The notes under the pieces were generated by a model. The model ran no database searches. It saw only the letters and a program-made list of their open reading frames with translations, and had not been told where the DNA came from. Positions 52,052 through 64,000 of a DNA stretch of 64,000 nucleotides are shown here, piece by piece. The position numbers and the translations under genes are program-made. Source of the DNA: Anseranas semipalmata (taxonomy: Eukaryota > Chordata > Aves > Anseriformes > Anseranatidae); assembly GCA_013399115.1 (NCBI GenBank), contig VXAA01004226.1, positions 22,501-86,500 on the forward strand. The letters run 5' to 3'. The first letter of the stretch is position 1, and every line of letters begins with the position of its first letter.

Positions 52052-52922
52052 CAGCTAGTTGGAAGACACCTTACTTAATGCAGAATCAGCTATAGAGGAC
52101 TGACCACTCTAATATACGGTACTGTTACATAGGTATAGGTAAGTATTATCTAATATCATTGCATATACCTTGTATGTCTGCTTGTTGGGGACTGGTACCC
52201 TAACCTTGGTTATAATTGTATGCAATACACTTAGGCATTTCCAAACATATTTTATAGGAATCCACGGTAAAACAAATATGAAAATAATTCATAAATATTC
52301 ATTATGTTGAAGGGAGAGAAAGCTACTTCTCAAAATATGCTAATGATTTGCAGTATCATGCAATTACAGCAGCAGGCATTGCTAAATTTCCCTCAAAAAG
52401 TATAACTTATTTATATAATATAATGAATTAAACTGAAATTTTTTCCTATGTCAGCAGTTCTCTTGCTGCATTTTTGGCAATTCCAATTTCATTTTGAAAT
52501 ACATTTTATTCTACCCATACTTTATTAATCCTGACAGAGTAGCTAGTGAGAAAAGTACACCAAATTAACATAAAGCCTGATAGCAAGACTGCTTTTGCTT
52601 CAAAAAGATAAAAGTAAAGCCAATAAAACAACGTTGTCTCATAACCTCAGTCTTTCATAATCAAAATCCAATCTATCACAATGAAGGAGAAAAAATATGT
52701 TCAGATGACTATTTACTACTTCACACATTTTTCAACTATTATTCAGAGAAAGTTCTGGGCTGTGAGGTGTCATTCAAATGTGATTCAAATTGCAAAAGTG
52801 ATTATAATGAGAGTTGTTACAAAAATAGAATTGCATTCATGCGAGAGAGCTGGGGCACTCAAACTCTCCAAATAAAACTGAGTTACATTTAATATGCAAT
52901 GTTTGAAAGAGTATTCACAACG

Positions 52923-52967
52923 CAATGAAAGAATACTCAGTTCAAATTACGTAATGTAGAAGGGTCA
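52923..52967 (+). repeat. Left arm of the inverted repeat
   Basis: Begins caatgaaag and ends aagggtca. It pairs with 53694-53738. Confidence 0.9.
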
Positions 52968-53693
52968 AAGAACTCTCATCTTTTACAGATTGCACAGTGG
53001 AAGGAATAAATTTCATGCTTTTTTTTCCCAAATGCCACTTAAGATTGATAGAGCAATACTGTCATATCTAATTTTATGGAGGTTAGTATTCATGTATATC
53101 ATTGCAATTAATTAAACCTTAGAAAATAACCATATACATAGAAAATCTTGCTAACCTCCTAGAAATAATCAAATGATATTATACCACCTTTTGACATGAT
53201 TTTCCTGAAGTCTGCACTGGAAATGTATTTGCTTTCTTTGGAGCTCCCGGTCACCTATTTCTAAACAGTTCTACAATTCCTTCCTCTTCTCATTAAATGC
53301 CATATCCACACGATTGCCACTTACTCAGAAACCATTATCTGATAAATTCATGTATGCCAAATAACAGACTATTGCAATATTAGGTCTTCCATATCGGGTT
53401 ATTAGGTTGCTTCTTCTTTTAATACCTTCTCCCATAGTAATAGTCATCTCTGTGAAAAAGGCTACAGAAAATGTTTGTGCTACTATAAATCTTCTTCCAA
53501 CATCAAAAAGAAAGGAATAGGGAGAGAGGATCATCCAAAAATATACCACACAATCATTCAAGATATGAAATCTGAAAGAAACATCCCCTTGAAAATACAG
53601 AAGACAAGTTATTCCTCCTCAAATCTACTTTTTAAAATCCAATAGAAAAGTGAATTCCATGTGTAATTCTATTTGGAGTGCATGGGATGCCAC

Positions 53694-53738
53694 TGACCCT
53701 CCTACGTTACGTAATTTGAACTGAGTATCCTTTAATTG
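53694..53738 (-). repeat. Right arm of the inverted repeat
   Basis: Begins tgaccctcctacg and ends cctttaattg on the plus strand. Its reverse complement matches the left arm at 41 of 45 bases. Confidence 0.9.
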
Positions 53739-56700
53739 ATTAAAAATCAATTCTTATAATGAGAAATGTCAGTAAATCTAGTTAAGTGCTAATAAGCTAG
53801 TCTAAAATTTACATAGAAGTGTGTCTATATGAGACAGTGTACCGATACTTCTTTACAGGTGCTAAATACCCTAATTTATTGATTCCCACACTTTCATTTA
53901 TTTACTTTCCAATGTCCTCCCTAGTTAATAAGAAACAGTTTGGACCTACTTGAAGTGTTATATATTTCCTTTTCACCTGTCACTGACTCCCACCCACCAC
54001 TGCCTGAAGCAAAAGCTTTGCTTGAGTAAAAACTGAGCAAGCACTTCAGGATTTGCCCCCAGATTTTTCTTTTGCTAAAGAAGACGGATAAACAATGTCA
54101 CTTCATTCAGTCAGAGCCAATGTTACAGCAGCTTACCAGCTCATAAATCATAATCATTGCTTATTTGCATGCTTGTATTTCTAGGGTTCTGAAAGGCTTA
54201 CTTCTCTTAAAAGAAATTTTTTACTGCAGGCCCATCTCACTTAAAAATAAAATGGAATTAATATTAATTGCTGCCCTTTAACAATACAGGTTTAATTCTT
54301 ATCACATGCAATCTCTTCTGAATTTCTTGATAAATCTTTGCTTAAACTAATTTATGGTTACATCCCAAAGCAAAAAGGCAAGTATTCAAGAAATTAGAAT
54401 GAACTGAAAGAATTATAAATACATAAACTATATATTGAGCTAAATTACTTTCCTTTAGCAGTGTAGAAAACAGCTTTCTGATATCTTTTTAACATATGGA
54501 CCCTAAAACGCTGGATTCTTTTGCTTTGTTTTGCCAATGATTCTTATGGCCCCATGCTAAAGACAGGCTCAAGTACTTGCTGAAAACACAAGTCGTGCAG
54601 CAGATGGTAGGTGGTCAGGTGTCAGTCTATACCCTCTTGACAACACCAAGCAAATCTAGTTTAAGCCTGGAGCAAACGCTTCAAAAAAATAACGAACCAT
54701 GAAAGTTTGTGCATTCAAAAGTTATCTACTACAGATCAATGTTTATTACTTTTTTAAATGAAATAACATCTTGTCATCCTGCCTCCTTGCATGGAATACA
54801 TACAATACATCCTTCCTTTTCCTCCAACACAAAACCCAATTTTATTCTGAATGCACCCCAGTTTGACCATTATATCGATGAAATAATGCTTGTATCCAAA
54901 GCTCCAGATGTCAAACTGTAAACACAACAAGGAATTAGAGACTAATTATTTGCACAGAATTTTTAAATAACTTTGAGTATAAAGTTCAATTATTTAACAA
55001 TGGTGTTTACTGTTTTCCAATAGAGTTCATTGCCTTGGTATTTTTTTTTTCATAATTTCTTTCATAGGAGTTAACAGGAAAAATCTAACTACCTTTTACC
55101 CTCGCACTTTTGAATCGTCTAACTCCTATTCAAAAATATATCAAAAGAAACAACGAGAAGCGTATGTAATTAATAAAGACATCTCTCTACTTAACAGTAT
55201 AGTTGTCAGCATTCCTCTTTAGTAATCCCACTTAACACTTGATTTTGATCCAAAATTTCATTACTCTCTTTCCTTGTCACAAGAAAAGTAATCTGTTTAC
55301 TTTAAGGAAATATGCACAGAAAGGAATTTCAGAATGTGTTAAGCATTCAAGCCAATGTGCAAATAATGCAAAAAAAAAAATGTTGTNTATTCTAGACTTG
55401 CTTACTTTAAACTGCTGGATTACTCTCTTGAGAAAAACACAGTTCAGTTTGTTGCTACAGAACAGAGTTTCTAAAAACAAAGCAGTTCCTAAAGGAACAG
55501 GGCAGAAGAGATCTTCAGGATTTTGTAACTACTTAAAGCTTTAAAAGCAAGGCATGGGACATTAAATCACTATTCAGAAGGAATATGAGCATTATCCAGC
55601 ATTATCCACAATAGCTCCTTTTTACTGGAAAGAAATGTTTCACTGGGAACCACATGCAATCCTTTCAAGACAATCTTGCCACTTCTTGCAAAATACATAA
55701 TAGAAAACCAACAATAGCAAAATAGCAAGAAGGATGTTATATTTTGTTTTAAAACTGGCTAATTTCTTCCATACTGGAGAAGGTTTGTATTCAAATCAGT
55801 TTGGCTTTTATACAACTTGGAAGCTCAAATGTGATAGGGAAGTCCGTTTTGGAGGTCTAAATCTGGAAATTATTTTGACTCACATATTCTCTTTAATGTT
55901 TATGGCAGCTGTGTGGCACTTCCAGTATCCATTCAAACAACAAAAAAGCAATTTAATACCTCTGTTATGAGAAATTCTATATGCAATAAAATACTATCCT
56001 TTGTAGTAGTTGTATATTTACACACATGGTATTTGTGCAGTAAAGAGTCATAAGGACTTAGCTTTCGCATATGTTAGAGGAATCAAATGATTATATTTTC
56101 AACTCTGATAAATTAAATAGACTGGACTTTAGTGACTATTACCTTAGAAAAATGCATCTCCAGTATTTCTTCACAATTAATGGCTTTTGTTAGAACTTCA
56201 TGTATTTTTTTCCCAGCCCAACTCTCATCATTCATGTCCTCAGTCAAAACTTTCATTCTCTTGAACTTTCAGGTGTTCAGGGATCTTGTTTTGCAACCAT
56301 CCAAGACTACCACAGATAGTTTTACAAGACTATGAAAACAAAGGTTAAAGAAAACAAGCAAAACAAACAAAAACCAACATCTAACCTAACTCCCCACACA
56401 ATTAAATATTTTCATGCCCTTTTTCCCTTCATTCGCACAGTCTTCTTAAAAAGCATTTCAAGCAACACCAATACCCAGAAAGACTTTGCAGCATAAGGTA
56501 TCTTAAAATGAGTCTCGAACTCAGTGACAGAGATTTTGGACACAGATTCGTTGACCCATTCTATGACAGACAAAACGGCATGGACAAATTTGTTCTCTCC
56601 AATATAAAAACATGGGAAAACTTCAGAGAAAGATTGATGTAAATATCTCATTGTCAGTCTACAGAAGGTGATTATTACATTTTTGTAATTTGAACTACTA

Positions 56701-57725
56701 TTAGTTGGACACTGGATGTCACCATGACTCCAAAGGTTCATTACAGACACAGTCAGCATTTTTCCCAGCTGTTTGAACAGTGAATGTTAAAAAATGATGT
56801 TCAGAACTAACTTTACATGCCTCCATACATTCACAGAATTTATAATGGCCTAGAAATTTTCCTATTTAATACTGAGATATTATTTAAAGCATTTTATAAT
56901 GAAAGAAGATTTAACAGCCTTTATAGCAGCATAGAGGTTAATATTGTCACCACCTTTTTATAAATGAAAAGGCATCTATCCTAGCCTAATTCAATATACA
57001 CAATTGAAATCAATGAGAGTTCTATATAAAGTGCAAGGGTAGAGAATGATGCAAAATGTCAAGAGCTTCTATTTATAGGCACTGAAATTGAAAGAAGAAA
57101 AAAAGGAAAAAAAGAAAAAGTCAAGTTTGAAAGGAACTGATTCTTTTGAAGTAAAAAATATTATCTTACTGTATAAACATAACCATGAAAAAGCAGATAC
57201 TCTGTTCAATGTCTAAGGCACTGCCCTTGAGACTCACTTTTTTAAGAATTCAAAAGGGACCTTATTTTATTTGACCTTCCATAGAGTAGGAATCCCATAA
57301 ATTGATACCATATTTTCCTTTTCAAGAAGCAGCACTGATTTGTTTTAAACTGAAGCAGCATAACATGTTGTTATTTGCACTTCTGTAGCAATATCGGAGT
57401 TAAACATTCTTCTAATACACTTCTTAATGATCATTGCCTATATATTGCCTACATAGTAACTGGGAGTTGAGCAACAGAACTCAAAAGGAATAACAACAGA
57501 ATAACTGCAATTTTGTATATACACATGTATGAATATACTGTCTACTTCCAAGTTAAGAATTCAAGCAAAAGCAGTTTCTAGTCACAGACTCTAATAGAAC
57601 ATCCTACTGTTATCTGGTAAAAGTTGCATGTCTTAGAGCTACCATGGGTATCTTTAACTTTCAAGTTACCTCCGGAAAAATAAAAACGACCTCATTGAAT
57701 CTGGCAGTTTGAGAAGCAGCAGTAA
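53739..57725. other. AT-rich unique intronic sequence
   Basis: No gene or transposon was recognised. One ambiguous base lies at 55387. A 115-codon open frame at 56412-56759 on the minus strand has no recognisable homology. Confidence 0.5.
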
Positions 57726-57861
57726 TCATAGAATAACGTGAGCTGGAAAGGACCCACAAGGATCATTGAGTCCAGCTCCTGGCTCCACACAGGACCACCC
57801 AACAATCAAACCTTATTTCTCAGAGCGTTGCCCAAATGCTTCTTGACCTCCAGCTGGCTTT
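57726..57861 (-). mobile_element. CR1 LINE 3' fragment, antisense
   Basis: The order is tcatagaataacgtgagctg, gaaaggacccacaaggatca, gagtccagctcctggctcc, acacaggaccacccaac. This is the antisense 3' end of a CR1 subfamily different from the copies at 41.7 and 61.3 kb. It is about 136 bp, diverged and strongly 5'-truncated. Confidence 0.93.
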
Positions 57862-60800
57862 CATAATCTACCAGTAAAAATCTGAAACTCGGGCTGCTTT
57901 GCAAAACCTGTTTGAAAAATTATTACCAAGCTTCATAAACTGCGGTGAGATTACTAACAGAATAAATCTCAGTAATAGACATAAACTTACCTCATACTAA
58001 GCCCTGACCAACCACAGTGCTTAAATTCATGATTAAGAAAACTGCCTTATATAGATTGTTATAAACTCAATAAATTGTAATGTCTTATTTTAAGCCAAAA
58101 ACATTATTTTTAGTATTTTCAAGACAACAAGCCCCAGATTTCAATTTGCAACATCAAACATCAAGAAATAATTCCAACATTATATCAATTAAAAAAAAAA
58201 AAAAACAGTTAAAGAAAAGACATGGAAAATATTCCTACAGGAATATTAAAAACTTAACTTTGGATATCATAACAGTTAAAGGTAAATAGTTTATTTGCTA
58301 TTCTTCATCCTTTTTAGTTTTTACTACTTAATTTGCTCTTAATTAGTATGCATGTTTCTTCTGGGTGGCAAAGTATCTTGCCTGTCCACATGAGACTACT
58401 TTTATCTTTTCACTTGACCTTGGAATACTGACTTAGCTAAAATTACAACTTTCCAATTGAACTCTGGCCTATTTTGCTATGATACCACTTTATTACTATT
58501 GGTTATGTGAATTAATCAGTGCTACAATGTAAGGACTTTAAAAGTAGAAAATATGAGGCTGTTATTGAAAGTGGATTTTGGTATGGCTAATAAATGAGGA
58601 AATTTACATCATAAATTATCATTGAGAAACTGAAATTTAAAACATGATAGTTTTACTTTTCCTGTTGAAGTCAAAAAAGATGAATAGCAGACACCAGCTT
58701 ATTTTAATATGCTTATAACAGAGCACACAGGATTTCCAAACTATGCTATTTTATGGTATTTTTTCATTACCTTTAAAAAGCTGCTATATTTTTCTGAAAT
58801 AAATAGATAAAAATATGCACTTTCAGATTTACTACTAAAATACTGCTAGTTCATATTTACTGTGGGGGATACACTGCAAATTCTTTATACACTTTCAAAT
58901 TCTTTAAAATTATTCAAGGCCGGGTGCTTTAAAACAAAAATAGATAAATTTCACCCCAAAATTGAACTATTTTGTCAACATTACTTATTTGTCTTTGCTA
59001 CACTTACTTCTACCAGCTGAATCCCAGGAACCATAGATTCTCTCTTTCATTGCTAGGGCCTGTGAAGATGTAGCACAAACACACAGATATGACCCAGAGC
59101 AAGAGGCTCTAGAATCTCTACTTCTCTTATCAAAAAATACCCCAAACTTGCTTCCATGACATAGGTTCTTACATCTTCTTATAGAAAAAAGCAGTAAATA
59201 CTATGACAGCAGTTACTGTTCTGAAGAAAACACCTCCTAATACATTCAGGAACTAAATTCTCCTTCTTTCTTTAAGGTCTTCAAAACATCCAGCAGGAAT
59301 GAAAAACCTGCATGCTGGTCAAGCCACCTCTGGCTAACTACGGACTAGAGTCAAGTTTTTCTTTTCTGATAAAATTTCAAAACCTATCTAAAAGCCAGTT
59401 TCAGGCCTGTTTACAAAATCCAGTAAACTGAGATGGGGCATAATGTAGATTCTGGATACAGAAATGGAAGACTTTCAGTGGTCCTTTGCTGTCATTAGTT
59501 GGTGGGAAACCATAAGTTGTAATTGTCCTATACAGCTCTGTACACTCATAGCCCAGCTGGTGACAGTGTCAGAACAATTCACTGAATGTACCCAAATGCC
59601 TTCTGAATGAAAAGCCCAAAATGTGCTGCCGGGGATCATCACCTAGGCCAAAAAAACCTTTATCTTCAGAGTCCTGAATCAACCATTCTTATTCTCACTC
59701 TATTCCATATTCAGAAGCAGGTCTGAAGAGAGCAGTAACATGTGCGAAATCATACATTTGCATGTCAGTAACATACATCAAGATAAAGTCTAATCACAAT
59801 CTGTATCTTGTCACTGTTTCTCTCTGCAGCTTCAGCTACAGGCCTCCCTCAACCTAGCCAACCTCCTCAACCATGTACCAAAGATGCAAGGACCAGCTGT
59901 GATATGACATAGCTGCATAACTTTGGCTCCAATGGCTGAGAAAGAATGGTGAGAAAGACTGCAGAAAGATAACAGAAGTAAAAATACAGACAGAAGTAGG
60001 GTTATTGGTCATTAGCAGCTCAGGGACTCAAAAAAGTGCCAATACAGAAAGGTAAAAAACCCTAAAGGAAAAAGGTACAGAGAGGCTGTTTGGTCTGGGT
60101 GCGAACTGCTGGGTCACCAGTGTCATCATCCACATCAGTGCTGCTAGTGGAGATGGACATGCAGCAGCCATGAGGACACCTTCCAGCAAATTGCAGGTGC
60201 CAGCCCTTCCTCTCCTAACAGCTGCCTGCCTGGCCAGCGAAGACTCTGGCTGCCTCATAGCCAAAGTATGTTAATGAGCATGTTAATGCTTAGCCTAAGA
60301 GCTCGTGTTGTATGTTAGGCAATAAATTATTGCTTAACACTTTCAAGTTATGTATATCCTGTTTGCAGAATCTCTTTGCACCTTGCTAAAGATGCCCAAA
60401 CAAGCTGACCCATAACAACCTCCATACTGTTAAAAATTTTGGCTAGACAAGTAACACTTGGCTGACATCAACCGGGGATAAGGTTTATACGCCGGAATTT
60501 GGCAAAGGAAAATACACTGAGGAGTTTTATCTACAACACTGGCTCCTTTGTTTAAACATTTGTGCCTGTAAATTGGTTGACACATTACAATTTAGGACTG
60601 CTCCTGAATTTAGGATGCTGAACTAAGATAGCTTATATTTTGTGTAAGTATCGTGTTCTGCTATCTATAGCTGGCTCAGACTGCATTTCATCCTAGCAGG
60701 TTATAGGCTGACAGCATATCATATATGCCTTCCTGCCTCCTGGCTTCAGCAATACAGTACACCTGAGCATAAAGCCACCAACCCTCAGGAATATACACCA

Positions 60801-61308
60801 CTTACACAAGACCATAAGAAACATAACTCAGAAATATAAGAAACTGAGAATACACCAGATCCATACACTGCATACAGAACACAATCCAATGTCTTTATTT
60901 TCATCTACAAGATCCTGAATTCTTGGGTCTAGGACACCAAGGGAATATACAAACAGTGGGAGAAAGGACCAAGGTCAAATTCCCATTTTTTTAGATACAA
61001 TTGAGACTCCATTTAGTATATAAATTGCTTGAAAAAGAGTTTCAACATAACAAGTCTAATACAAATCTGGAATGAACTTTGGGACACAAGAAAGAACTGA
61101 CATTTCACCAATTTCTATTTCAAACACTATCTGTACTTTCTCACTTATGCTTCTACTGGAAGCCAAAAACAACAGAAAAATATTAAAATATATTTTAAAG
61201 TCTAACGTATTTTTCTTGGGTATTTGTCAAGTCATTTGATGGATTACAGAAAGATGCACAAGTCCTGAAAAAACAATCATAAGAGCCTACACAGCTGCAC
61301 TCTTATTA
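57862..61308. other. Unique intronic sequence
   Basis: It holds a poly-A run at about 58191-58205 and a GC-richer, CpG-containing block at about 60090-60500. No gene was recognised. Confidence 0.5.
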
Positions 61309-61762
61309 GAGCGAGCCTAGAGAAGGGCCACGAGGATGATCAGAGGGCTGAAGCACCTCTCCTATGAAGACAGGCTGAGGGAGCTGGGGTTGTTCAGCCT
61401 GGAGAAGAGAAGGGAGACCTTATAGCGGCCTTCCAGTACCTAAAGTGAGCCTACGAGAAAGCAGGAGAGGGACTCTTTGTCAGGGAGTGTAGTGATAGGA
61501 CAAGGGGTAATGGCTTTAAACTAAAAGAGGGTAGATTTAGATTAGATATAAGGAAAAAATTCTTCACTCAGAGGGTGGTGAGGCACTGGAACAGGTTGCC
61601 CAGAGAAGCTGTGGATGCCCCATCCCTGGAAGTGTTCAAGGCCAGGCTGGATGGAGCTTTGAGCAACCTGGTCTAGTGGAAGGTGTTCCTGCCCATGGCA
61701 GGGGGGTTGGAACTAGATAATCCTTAAGGGTCCCTTCCAACCTAAACCATTCTATGATTCTA
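61309..61762 (+). mobile_element. CR1 LINE 3' end, sense
   Basis: This copy of about 454 bp contains the ORF2 end and 3' UTR (aagggccacgaggatgatca, caggctgagggagctggggt, ggcactggaacaggttgccc) and ends cattctatgattcta. Compared with the copy at 41705-42558 it lacks several bases after gagaagagaag and has an in-frame stop within the stretch corresponding to [10 protein letters not shown]. The two copies are otherwise very close, so both belong to one subfamily. Confidence 0.96.
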
Positions 61763-63740
61763 CACAGCATGCTTTGGTGCTCATGGTGATTATCCTAGCT
61801 TTTTCAGGTAATGCATTGTTTATGAGCCAGATGGTGGAGTCTCTACCTGCGCTATTCTTATGAATAGTTACCAATATACAGAAGTGTCCCAGTACAACTG
61901 CAAACTGTCACAACTGGCCCTAAGAAATAAGTTTTAAATATGAGACTTTTAAGATGAACACAATCTGTATCTCCTACGAAACACTGAAATATCTTTTCTT
62001 GTCTATACAGAAGTTTAAGCTTGTACATTTTATTTACACTCTTTTTTAACACACTGGGGAGTAGACTGTCAATCTAAACAAGGTAAACTGTCTGTAAGCC
62101 ACAAAATTTATTTTTTAATATCCAGTGTTATTTATAAAAAATGAACTTTCAACAATATCTTGTCAAGTTTGTTTTATGACAATGAGCTTCTGATACACTC
62201 TTTCTAACCTGTCATCTTTAGTTCTTCGGTATGCAAACCCATACCACTTGCTATAACATGCTCATAATGAAGAAAACCTGTTGTCACCAATCAGAGGGAA
62301 AACAAAACCATAAAATACGCAACAAAAATCAGTGTGATACAAACATGATATTTTTACACTTGTTACGTTTCCTGGGAGCTTACACAGCTCTAGTTTTTAT
62401 ATAATTATCACAAAAGGTAATAAAGTTAGAGGCATGCCAACAGGGAACAGGTCATTACTGAGAGTTGTTAACTTAATACAATCCACTGCTCTTTTAATCA
62501 CTCAGCAACTAAATTAATCAGCTGTTAAAGGTTAGGAAATTTTCCCTCAAACCTAACCATTCCACACTGTATATACATTATAAATATATTAATTTTAATT
62601 CATTTTGATTATTGTGTGAACACTTGATTGGAATGTGACCTGAAAGGACAAAGAATCAGGGACATGACAAACATCATTTTTTTCCTTAAACATGCAAAAT
62701 TTGACACCTTGTCAGTCTTTATGAATTCCCTCAAGTAAAGTTACACTTTATAACATGAAATATTCATTACAAATATCCATGTGCTTCCAAGCCATAACAG
62801 AAGAGTCTTATTGGTCTTGTCGAATGCAAAGTAACCTATTCTGATGGCTACCAGGGTCCTGAAACTAGTGCTCAAGATGATTTTCTTTGAAAGGCTATGA
62901 TTATGCACATAAATTGCCATAAAATAAATAGGAATAAAGTACCTCACATTTACAGCAGGGTGAGAACATACAGGTATTAATTCAGATAAACTTTCTAGAC
63001 ATTAGCTATACTTGAAGTTACATAAGTCTCAAGGATTAGCTGCATGAGATAAATTTCTGCGTTAGATTTCTCATTCCCCCATTGTCACTTTTTCCCACCT
63101 GACTGTCATGTTTAACACCTACTTCTTCTTCCTTCTCCTAACCACCTACACACTCATACACAAATATTCTTTCATTGCTATCAAGTATTTAGTGCATATG
63201 TTCAAGATGTTTTCAAGAACATAGTGGTTTTCAACAAAAATGGTTACTTATAGAACCGCACTTTCTTTACTGTGCTACCCAAACAATTACGTTTCTCATT
63301 TGTTCTGATATACCATACTTTTTCATTATACTTCTTCATTAAATGATAAGAATGTATAATGTGTAGTACAATGTACATTCCTATTGCAGCAACGGTATAA
63401 TTTGATATATATCTGGGCAAAAATCTAATAACTGAGATAAAGCTAAGTTCCGATGTGAGGCTAGACTTCGGGTTCTGATTCAGAACCTATATATGTATGC
63501 TATTATACGTATTGAACTACACATACAACCTAGCAATCGAGTTTGTGTCCAATAAATGTTCAAATCTTGCAAAGCTGTCAATATTTTTATTCATGTTCTA
63601 CAATACAATTTACTAAGTCCCTGGTCTTCTCTCCACTAAAGATACCATTGATATAAGCAAAGCTAAATAAGCTGGCACTGAGTTGCATCTAATCTAGAGG
63701 ATAAACATGTTTGGACTATTCTCTTATTTACAGGAAGACG

Positions 63741-63779
<39 letters not shown>

Positions 63780-63980
63780 AATATCATCTTAACATACAAC
63801 TTTTTATGGAGAAGAACAGATAACTTTATGAAGGCTCAGGTGATCTTTTCTAACTTTCATGTTAAATCAGTTTTAAATATAAGTTCTGAGTTGAATGAGA
63901 TTTGTTTAAAAACACGTCTACCGATAGCTTTTTACAGAATTAGGGAACAGATGGAAATTTGAAGATCTGCTTAGAAATGA
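61763..63980. other. AT-rich unique intronic sequence
   Basis: Nothing is recognised apart from the GATA-type microsatellite near its end. Confidence 0.5.
63741..63778. repeat. (TAGA)n / (GATA)n microsatellite
   Basis: About 9.5 uninterrupted TAGA units, likely length-polymorphic. Confidence 0.97.
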
Positions 63981-64000
63981 GAATCATTTAGGTTGGAAAA
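63981..64000 (-). mobile_element. CR1 LINE 3' end, antisense, cut by the window edge
   Basis: The last 20 bases (gaatcatttaggttggaaaa) are identical to the start of the antisense CR1 at 40955-41207, so another antisense copy begins here and continues beyond the window. Confidence 0.75.

Larger units (their letters stand above)
42559..52922. other. AT-rich intronic stretch with simple repeats
   Basis: It holds (ATTT)n, (AAAAT)n, (CAAA)n and (CAA)n arrays listed separately, and open frames of up to 137 codons (50154-50567, minus) that match nothing I know. No exon or transposon was recognised. Confidence 0.5.
52923..53738. mobile_element. Candidate DNA transposon/MITE bounded by 45-bp inverted repeats
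   Basis: The left arm 52923-52967 and the reverse complement of the right arm 53694-53738 agree at 41 of 45 positions, including a 22-base perfect core (52933-52954 against 53707-53728). The interior of about 726 bp is AT-rich and shows no recognisable transposase. The longest open frame is 78 codons at 53325-53561 on the minus strand. The arms contain the palindrome-like ATTACGTAA. I see no clear target-site duplication. It could be a non-autonomous DNA transposon of a family I do not recognise, or an old inverted duplication. Confidence 0.5.
11584..64000 (-). other. DOK6: DOK6 intron upstream of the exon (partial, more than 52 kb)
   Basis: The first coding exon (peptide beginning MASNFNDIVKQ) and a CpG-rich promoter were looked for and not seen, so the first exon should lie beyond 64000. 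The very long intron fits what is known of DOK6, a large vertebrate gene with long 5' introns. The interval contains CR1 copies, a solo LTR, microsatellites and one long inverted-repeat segment, listed separately. Confidence 0.75.

Noticed and set aside
54121..54180. Octamer-like ATTTGCAT at 54163-54170
   Set aside because: A short motif common by chance in AT-rich DNA. No supporting cluster was seen.
56412..56759. 115-codon open frame on the minus strand
   Set aside because: No recognisable homology, no splice or promoter context, and a length within what AT-rich 64 kb can give by chance.
1..64000. CRISPR arrays, bacterial operons, tRNA or rRNA genes
   Set aside because: None seen. The sequence is vertebrate intronic DNA, and no tRNA box sequences or rRNA stretches were recognised.

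Overview
The window looks like nuclear DNA from a bird. It is AT-rich, intron-poor in coding signal, and dotted with 5'-truncated CR1 non-LTR retrotransposons whose 3' ends carry the ATTCTATG-type tail typical of avian CR1. It also holds a solo LTR of a type I recognise from avian genomes. The CR1 3'-end type and the LTR suggest a neognath, probably neoavian, species, but this is inference because no species-diagnostic sequence is present.

Only one protein-coding exon can be defended. At 11476-11583 on the minus strand, a 108-base exon with clean splice sites encodes 36 residues of the PH domain of DOK6 (docking protein 6, an adaptor for RET/Trk receptor tyrosine kinases in neurons). Transcription runs from high to low coordinates. 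Positions 11584-64000 are therefore part of the intron upstream of this exon (more than 52 kb), and 1-11475 is part of the intron downstream. No other DOK6 exon, CpG island, tRNA or rRNA was found. All other long open frames look like chance frames or decayed CR1 coding remnants.

Layout: 1-11.5 kb is downstream intron with an old CR1 at 3.35-3.70 kb and a head-on CR1 pair at 5.33-6.25 kb. The 11.6-37.6 kb stretch is almost TE-free by eye, with simple repeats and several hairpins. A solo LTR of about 382 bp lies at 37.7-38.1 kb. A minus-strand CR1 at 40.96 kb and a long young plus-strand CR1 at 41.7-42.56 kb lie close together. A long (AAAAT)n array is at 44.8 kb. An 816-bp segment at 52.92-53.74 kb is bounded by near-perfect 45-bp inverted repeats. 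CR1 copies follow at 57.7 kb and 61.3-61.76 kb, and another begins at the right edge.

The most interesting unexplained item is the 52923-53738 inverted-repeat segment, which could be an undescribed DNA transposon or MITE, or an old inverted duplication. Secondary items are a pri-miRNA-like imperfect hairpin at 33.54 kb, several perfect 10-11 bp short-loop hairpins, and a few compositionally unusual islands that may be conserved noncoding elements. No previously undescribed multi-gene system is visible.
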